DNA of 9,766 nt from an uncultured Ruminococcus sp. (lineage in GTDB: Bacteria > Bacillota > Clostridia > Oscillospirales > Acutalibacteraceae). The notes under the pieces were generated by a model. The model ran no database searches. It saw nothing but the letters and a program-made list of their open reading frames with translations, and was not told the DNA's origin. The DNA lies in assembly GCA_902802975.1 (NCBI GenBank), contig CADCOF010000132.1, positions 1-9,766 of the forward strand. Reading direction: 5' to 3'. A program made the position numbers and the translations under genes. Shown here in pieces: positions 5,718 to 9,766 of this stretch (the first letter of the stretch is position 1; every line of letters starts with the position of its first letter).

Positions 5718-7514
5718 TCAGACGGAAGTGTCCTCACTTGCAATCTGAACGCCGATGCCAAGCTCTTCAAGCTGGTTGTTGTCTACCGGTGACGGTGCGT
5801 TTGTCATAAGCTCGCTTGCATTCTGAACCTTCGGGAACGCAACAACATCACGCAGAGTTGACGCGCCGATCATCTGCATAACAAGTCTGTCAAGTCCGAT
5901 ACCCATACCTCCGTGGGGCGGTGCGCCGAATTTGAACGCATCGGTAAGGAAACCAAACTTGCGGTAAGATTCTTCGTCCGAAAGACCTAGCATGTTGAAC
6001 ATGCGCTTCTGAAGATCGGGATTTGTGATACGAATGGAACCGGAAGAAAGTTCAATGCCGTTGAGAACCATATCGTAAGCTTTTGCGTACACTTTGCTCT
6101 TGTCGCCTTCAAGGTGGTTCATTGCCTCGTCTGTGGGCGATGTGAAGGGGTGGTGCATTGCAAGCCATTCGCCGCTCTCCTTGTCGTACTCAAAGAACGG
6201 GAACTCCACTACCCAGAGGAAGTTGAATCCTTCGCGCTTTATCTCAAGCTTTGCGGCAGCTTCAAGACGCAGTGCGCCGAGTATCGACATAACCGAATTG
6301 TCGTTTTCGTCGGCAACGATAAACACAACGTCGCCTTTTTCTGCGCCTGCACGTTCAACGACAGCATTCATTTGCTCCTCGGTCATGAATTTCGAGAAAG
6401 AAGACGCGATTCCGTCATCAGTCATGCGTATCCATGCGACGCCCTTTGCGCCTATGCCTTTTGCTGTTTCGATAAGCTTGTCTATTGCCTTGCGGGTGTA
6501 TGTTTTCACAGCGTTTTTCGCAGTAAAGCCGCGAACCGCGCCGCCGCCGTTTATCGCATTCTTAAATACGACAAATTCGGAATCTTTAACAACATCAGTG
6601 AGATTAAAAAGCTCCATGCCGAAACGTGTGTCGGGCTTGTCGGAACCGTAGCGTTCCATCACTTCATTATATGTATATCTCGGGAACGGCGTGGGGATAT
6701 CTATATCAAGAACGTTTTTAAATACATACTTAATGAAACCCTCGCCCAACTCGAGAATGTCTTCCATATCTACAAACGACATTTCAAGGTCGATCTGCGT
6801 AAACTCAGGCTGACGGTCTGCGCGAAGATCCTCATCACGGAAGCAGCGTGCTATCTGCATGTATCTGTCATATCCGGCAACCATGCACAGCTGCTTGTAA
6901 ATCTGCGGAGACTGCGGGAGCGCGTAAAAACTGCCCTTGTGAATACGTGACGGAACGAGAAAATCTCTTGCGCCCTCGGGAGTTGATTTGATCAGCATCG
7001 GCGTTTCGATCTCGATAAAGCCGTTTTGGTCAAAATAGTCGCGTGTAGCTTTTGTGATCTTGTGGCGCAGTATCATATTGTGCTGAAGTTCCGGACGCCT
7101 GAGGTCGAGGTAGCGGTATTTCAGACGCGTCGGTTCTCCTGCTTTGCACTTATCGGAAATCTCAAAGGGAGGTGTTTCGCTTTCGCCGAGAATACGAAGC
7201 TCGGTTACTTTGACTTCAACATCGCCCGTTGCGATTTTGTTTGTTTTTGCACTTCTTTCCATAACTGTGCCGACAACGCCCAATACAAATTCACTGCGAA
7301 CTTTCTGAGCTTTCTCAAACACCGATTTTTCTGTGGTATCGTCAAACGAGAGCTGAACGATACCTGTTCTGTCACGAAGGTCAATGAAAACAAGCTGTCC
7401 GAGGTCGCGCTGTTTAGCTGTCCAACCGAAGAGTGTTACTTCTCTTCCAACATCGGATAGTCGCAGTTCGCCGCAGTAGCAGCTGCGTTTCATGCCTGTC
7501 ATAAATTCTGCCAT
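5718..7514 (-). CDS. aspS: aspartyl-tRNA synthetase
   Basis: Class II synthetase that charges tRNA-Asp with aspartate in the cytoplasm. Its 598 residues match the bacterial type, which carries the GAD insertion (E. coli about 590). An N-terminal OB-fold anticodon-binding domain (about 10-110) contains GWTAKQRDLGQLVFIDLRD. Class II motif 2 is FRDEDLRADRQPEF, with R226 at the ATP-binding arginine. The GAD domain follows (about 290-420), and motif 3 GIGLDRL carries R543. The C-terminal ASELMTNAPSPVD segment is typical. Leu in RDLG occupies the position where non-discriminating bacterial AspRS enzymes often have His, which hints at an enzyme specific for tRNA-Asp; this is inference. The start is fixed by GGAGGA (7523-7528), 8 bases upstream. 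With the promoter at 7549-7577 the leader is only about 28 bases, too short for a T-box. Confidence 0.97.
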   Translation of the reverse strand: MAEFMTGMKRSCYCGELRLSDVGREVTLFGWTAKQRDLGQLVFIDLRDRTGIVQLSFDDTTEKSVFEKAQKVRSEFVLGVVGTVMERSAKTNKIATGDVEVKVTELRILGESETPPFEISDKCKAGEPTRLKYRYLDLRRPELQHNMILRHKITKATRDYFDQNGFIEIETPMLIKSTPEGARDFLVPSRIHKGSFYALPQSPQIYKQLCMVAGYDRYMQIARCFRDEDLRADRQPEFTQIDLEMSFVDMEDILELGEGFIKYVFKNVLDIDIPTPFPRYTYNEVMERYGSDKPDTRFGMELFNLTDVVKDSEFVVFKNAINGGGAVRGFTAKNAVKTYTRKAIDKLIETAKGIGAKGVAWIRMTDDGIASSFSKFMTEEQMNAVVERAGAEKGDVVFIVADENDNSVMSILGALRLEAAAKLEIKREGFNFLWVVEFPFFEYDKESGEWLAMHHPFTSPTDEAMNHLEGDKSKVYAKAYDMVLNGIELSSGSIRITNPDLQKRMFNMLGLSDEESYRKFGFLTDAFKFGAPPHGGMGIGLDRLVMQMIGASTLRDVVAFPKVQNASELMTNAPSPVDNNQLEELGIGVQIASEDTSV

Positions 7515-7548
7515 TTTATGGTTCCTCCAATTCTTTTTTATGACTAAT

Positions 7549-7577
7549 ATAATATCATTTTATCTTCTACTTGTCAA
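7549..7577 (-). promoter_or_regulatory. near-consensus sigma-A promoter of aspS
   Basis: On the - strand TTGACA (7572-7577) is followed after exactly 17 bases by TATTAT (7549-7554). The predicted transcript starts near 7542, about 28 bases before the ATG. The first base of the -35 box (7577) touches the start of the GC-rich repeat region at 7578, so everything further upstream of this promoter is repeat DNA. Confidence 0.8.
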
Positions 7578-7635
7578 GCGGCGGCGGGCATGCGGCGGGC
7601 ATGCGGCGGGCATGCGGCGGGCATGCGGCGGGCAT
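7578..7635. repeat. 11-bp tandem repeat, five copies of GCGGCGGGCAT
   Basis: Five perfect units at 7581-7591, 7592-7602, 7603-7613, 7614-7624 and 7625-7635, preceded by a GCG fragment (7578-7580). Each junction creates GCATGC. The fifth unit is also the first 11 bases of the longer 88/89-bp repeat that follows, so the short array looks like local amplification of the leading edge of the long unit. Two further copies occur at 9742-9763. No coding potential is evident. Confidence 0.95.
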
Positions 7636-7985
7636 GCGCCCGCGGGCAATTCGCGCACATAGTTTGATGTAAACTATAGTTTTTCACCCGCGCCCAACTT
7701 ATAAGCTGCAAACGCGGCGGGCATGCGCCCGCGGGCAATACGCGCACGTAGTTTGATGTAAACTATAGTTTTCACCCGCGCCCAACTTATAAGCTGCAAA
7801 CGCGGCGGGCATGCGCCCGCGGGCAATTCGCGCACATAGTTTGATGTAAACTATAGTTTTTCACCCGCGCCCAACCTATAAGCTGCAAACGCGGCGGGCA
7901 TGCGCCCGCAAGCAGTACGCGCACATAGTTTGACGTAAACTATAGTTTTTCACCCGCGCCCAACTTATAAGCTGCAAACGCGGCG
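7625..7985. repeat. four tandem 88/89-bp GC-rich repeat units plus a partial fifth
   Basis: Units are 7625-7713 (89), 7714-7801 (88), 7802-7890 (89) and 7891-7979 (89), followed by a 6-base start of a fifth (7980-7985). Each begins GCGGCGGGCATGCGCCCGC and ends CTTATAAGCTGCAAAC. Units 1 and 3 differ at one base, unit 2 lacks one T, and unit 4 is the most diverged (CCCGCAAGCAG in place of CCCGCGGGCAA). Within each unit are the palindrome GCCCGCGGGC (changed in unit 4), an inverted repeat ATAGTTT/AAACTAT around a 5-base loop, and the overlapping 12-bp palindrome AAACTATAGTTT. There are no unique spacers, open frames or terminal target duplications. The mechanism and function are unknown. Confidence 0.95.
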
Positions 7986-8010
7986 AAGACTAACGTTAAC
8001 AATACAGCTC

Positions 8011-8053
8011 GGCGGAACTAGGAGCGGCGGCACGCCGCCCGCCGGAACTGGGA
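8011..8053. repeat. GC-rich hairpin flanked by imperfect 13-base direct repeats
   Basis: GGCGGAACTAGGA (8011-8023) and GCCGGAACTGGGA (8041-8053) match at 11 of 13 positions. They flank a stem GCGGCG (8024-8029) and CGCCGC (8033-8038) with a 3-base loop. The element lies between the repeat array and the metF promoter. Around it are palindromes TAACGTTA (near 7991) and AAAAGCTTTT (8066-8075). A 4-bp TCCG/CGGA hairpin followed by a T-run (about 8083-8099) could be a very weak terminator of any transcript coming from the array. Confidence 0.5.
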
Positions 8054-8120
8054 CTATATGAATACAAAAGCTTTTAAACCCGTCCGAATGCGGATTTTTT
8101 TACTCACGTTATCAAAAAAG

Positions 8121-8149
8121 TTGAAAAAACTGCGTAAATGTGGTACAAT
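8121..8149 (+). promoter_or_regulatory. sigma-A promoter of the metF operon
   Basis: TTGAAA (8121-8126) and TACAAT (8144-8149) are separated by 17 bases, each one mismatch from consensus. Transcription would start near 8156, which leaves a leader of about 28 bases before the metF start at 8184. This is too short for a SAM or cobalamin riboswitch or a T-box, so any methionine- or B12-dependent control would have to act at the promoter. Confidence 0.82.
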
Positions 8150-8183
8150 TACTACATACGATTTATAACTGCGAGGTATGTTT

Positions 8184-9047
8184 ATGAAGATAATTGATAT
8201 AATAAACGGCGGGAAGCCTACCATTTCAATGGAAGTGTTTCCACCAAAGACAAACGATAAATTTAATTCAATAAAGCAGGCAACCGAAGAAATCGCCGCG
8301 CTGAAGCCCGATTTTATGAGTGTTACATACGGCGCGGGCGGCGGCACGTCGGAATTTACTGCCGAAATAGCGGAGAATATTCAGAATAAATACGGTGTTC
8401 CCACACTGGCACACCTCACCTGCCTGAGTTCTGATAAACAAAAGATAGAAACAGTTTTGTCGGACCTTCAAAGTAAAGGTATCGAAAACGTTCTTGCGCT
8501 GAGAGGAGATATTCCGCAGGATTTTGATCGTTCCAAGTGCGAGTTCCATTACGCAAGCGAATTGATAGGCGAGATAAAGGCAAAAGGCGATTTTTGCATA
8601 GGCGGCGCATGCTACCCTGAAACTCACCCGGAAAGCGCAACTTCAATGGAAGATATAGCCAACCTGAAGATCAAAGTTGACAGCGGGTGCAGTTTCCTTA
8701 CAACTCAAATGTTCTTTGATAATAATATATTGTATAACTTTATGTATCGAGTGCGTGAAGCCGGTATTCAGGTTCCCATAGTTGCAGGTATAATGCCGGT
8801 GACAAATGCCGTTCAGCTGCGCCGCATTCGTGATATTTCCGGTTCGCAGCTCCCGTCAAGGTTTATTCGCATTGTAGACCGGTACGGCGATAATCCTCTT
8901 GCAATGAAGCAGGCGGGCATTGCGTTTGCTGTTTCACAGATAATTGACCTGTTTGCAAACGGCGTTAATTCCGTTCATGTTTATACAATGAACAAGCCCG
9001 AAGTTGCAAAGGCTATTATGGACAACATATCGTATATAATAAGATAA
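8184..9047 (+). CDS. metF: methylenetetrahydrofolate reductase
   Basis: FAD-dependent enzyme that reduces 5,10-methylene-THF to 5-methyl-THF, the methyl donor for methionine synthase. The 287 residues are close to E. coli MetF (296). Conserved motifs are SMEVFPPKT with E17 (E. coli E28), LALRGD with D109 (E. coli D120) and TQMFFD with Q175 (E. coli Q183). The central YPETHPES and the later AGIMPV are also typical of the TIM-barrel fold. I choose the ATG at 8184 over the in-frame ATG at 8178, because GAGG (8173-8176) lies 7 bases before 8184 but only 1 base before 8178. The gene is directly followed by a methionine synthase activation-domain gene, which places both in one methionine operon. 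Confidence 0.96.
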   Translation: MKIIDIINGGKPTISMEVFPPKTNDKFNSIKQATEEIAALKPDFMSVTYGAGGGTSEFTAEIAENIQNKYGVPTLAHLTCLSSDKQKIETVLSDLQSKGIENVLALRGDIPQDFDRSKCEFHYASELIGEIKAKGDFCIGGACYPETHPESATSMEDIANLKIKVDSGCSFLTTQMFFDNNILYNFMYRVREAGIQVPIVAGIMPVTNAVQLRRIRDISGSQLPSRFIRIVDRYGDNPLAMKQAGIAFAVSQIIDLFANGVNSVHVYTMNKPEVAKAIMDNISYIIR

Positions 9048-9074
9048 TATTAATGAAAGAATGTGAATGTGCGC

Positions 9075-9766
9075 ATGTCATATACCGTATTAACTATTAC
9101 TGCGCGCCCCGATGAGATCACTGCCGATAAAAGCGAGACTTTGAGATACTTAGGCTACAAAAACAAAACGCCCACAGAAAATGAGATTGAGCTGATCGAC
9201 GAATGCGAAAAGGAACTCAAGACTGTTATTTCGCCTAAATGCTGCTACGTATACACGGATATCTTGTCAATAAGCGAGTCAACTGTCGATATGGGTTTTG
9301 GTGAAGTCAACAGTAAAAACCTGGCCAAACACCTCAAAGGCTGCCGCGGAGTATATTTGTTTGCCGCAACTATCGGTATTGGCGCAGACAGGCTTATTTC
9401 GAAGTATAAGGTTCTGAAACCGTGGAAAAGCGTGATTATTGACGCGCTGAGTTCAGCAGCGGTCGAGGATTGGTGCGACAAGGCGGAACTGCGAATTACA
9501 GGCGGGCGCAGTGATCGTTGTTCGAGGTTCAGTCCCGGCTACGGAGACTTCTCTTTGTTATATCAGCGGGATTTTATGACATATCTCGACATGAACAGGC
9601 AGCTTGGGATTACGCTTTCCGACTCACTGCTGATGACCCCGACAAAATCAGTTACAGCGGTGATAGGCATTGGCGCGGCAAATAGAGTCTGCGGCAACAA
9701 ATGTAATTCCTGTGAAAACAAGACATGCGTGTATGCCACCCGCGGCGGGCATGCGGCGGGCATGCG
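9075..9766 (+). CDS. stand-alone methionine synthase activation domain protein (3' end outside window)
   Basis: At least 230 codons, open to the window edge. It matches the C-terminal reactivation domain of cobalamin-dependent methionine synthase (Met_synt_B12), which binds S-adenosylmethionine to remethylate oxidised B12. Visible marks are FSPGYGDF (P154-G157), the TPTKSVTAVIGIG segment and a terminal cysteine cluster, C206, C210, C213, C218 (CxxxCxxCxxxxC). Here the domain is its own gene 27 bases after metF, so a MetH lacking this domain is expected to be its partner. The start is uncertain: ATG 9075 is used, in-frame GTG codons lie at 9063 and 9069, and only a weak GAAAGA precedes them. 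After residue 222 the frame enters the 11-bp repeat (RGGHAAGM...), so the true C-terminus is altered or extended by repeat DNA. Confidence 0.9.
   Translation, partial: MSYTVLTITARPDEITADKSETLRYLGYKNKTPTENEIELIDECEKELKTVISPKCCYVYTDILSISESTVDMGFGEVNSKNLAKHLKGCRGVYLFAATIGIGADRLISKYKVLKPWKSVIIDALSSAAVEDWCDKAELRITGGRSDRCSRFSPGYGDFSLLYQRDFMTYLDMNRQLGITLSDSLLMTPTKSVTAVIGIGAANRVCGNKCNSCENKTCVYATRGGHAAGM
9742..9766. repeat. second locus of the 11-bp GCGGCGGGCAT repeat
   Basis: Two perfect units (9742-9752, 9753-9763) plus GCG at the window edge, in the same orientation as the copies at 7581-7635. The array continues beyond the window for an unknown length. It begins inside the frame of the activation-domain gene, five codons after that gene's last cysteine codon. 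Confidence 0.93.

Noticed and set aside
5692..5722. Terminator at the aspS stop codon
   Set aside because: Only a 6-bp TCTGAT/ATCAGA pairing with a long loop and no following U-tract on the - strand; the hairpin at 5398-5463 is far better.
6094..7460. Plus-strand open frames of 144-278 codons across aspS
   Set aside because: They are antisense to a full-length aspartyl-tRNA synthetase with all class II motifs, and show no recognisable domains.
7515..7548. T-box or other tRNA-sensing leader upstream of aspS
   Set aside because: A near-consensus promoter at 7549-7577 leaves a leader of only about 28 bases, too short for a T-box, and no T-box sequence is visible.
7578..7985. CRISPR array
   Set aside because: The repeats are contiguous 11-bp and 88/89-bp tandem units with no unique spacers between them, and no cas genes lie nearby.
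7578..8053. Insertion sequence or MITE with terminal inverted repeats
   Set aside because: No matching terminal inverted repeats bound the repeat region, no transposase frame is present, and no clear target duplication was found at its edges.
8150..8183. SAM or cobalamin riboswitch controlling metF
   Set aside because: The promoter at 8121-8149 leaves only about 28 bases of leader, and no conserved riboswitch core is present upstream either.
9563..9763. Minus-strand frame at the right edge, and a similar one at 9245-9481
   Set aside because: Both are antisense to the methionine synthase activation-domain gene, whose motifs fix the coding strand as +.

Overview
The window looks like chromosomal DNA of a mid-GC Clostridia-type bacterium, most plausibly Ruminococcaceae/Oscillospiraceae. 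The reasons are the pth-mfd gene pair, AGGAGG-type ribosome binding sites, sigma-A-like promoters, a YuzA-like DUF378 protein and a free-standing methionine synthase activation domain. This placement is inference from gene content. No rRNA, tRNA, CRISPR array or complete insertion sequence was found.

Layout. Positions 1-228 are non-coding, with two short heptamer-periodic repeats and a 14-bp hairpin just before pth. On the + strand, pth (229-828) and mfd (848-4291) form a compact pair that ends at a bidirectional terminator (4314-4360). On the - strand follows a translationally coupled two-gene unit: a 77-residue charged helical protein (4640-4873) and a 94-residue protein with a sigma-70 region-4-like helix-turn-helix (4363-4647). 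A strong hairpin (5026-5069) separates it from a small DUF378 membrane protein (5080-5304, -). The 400-base gap to aspS holds a minus-strand terminator and an unusual cluster of TGACGTA/TACGTCA motifs. aspS (5718-7514, -) has a near-consensus promoter.

The -35 box of the aspS promoter directly abuts the most striking object here. This is a GC-rich tandem repeat region (7578-7985) made of five 11-bp units (GCGGCGGGCAT), the last of which is also the first 11 bases of four tandem 88/89-bp units. A second small GC element lies at 8011-8053. On the + strand, a clean promoter then drives metF (8184-9047) and a stand-alone MetH reactivation-domain gene (9075 to the window end). The same 11-bp repeat reappears in the reading frame of that last gene (9742-9766), right after its terminal cysteine cluster, where the window stops.

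Functionally, pth recycles peptidyl-tRNA and mfd couples transcription to DNA repair. aspS charges tRNA-Asp. metF and the activation-domain protein belong to the folate/B12 branch of methionine synthesis, and a metH lacking its own activation domain would be expected elsewhere, perhaps just downstream. No gene here is recognisably a new defence or mobile system. The unexplained material is the repeat family, the TGACGTA cluster and the small coupled regulator pair.
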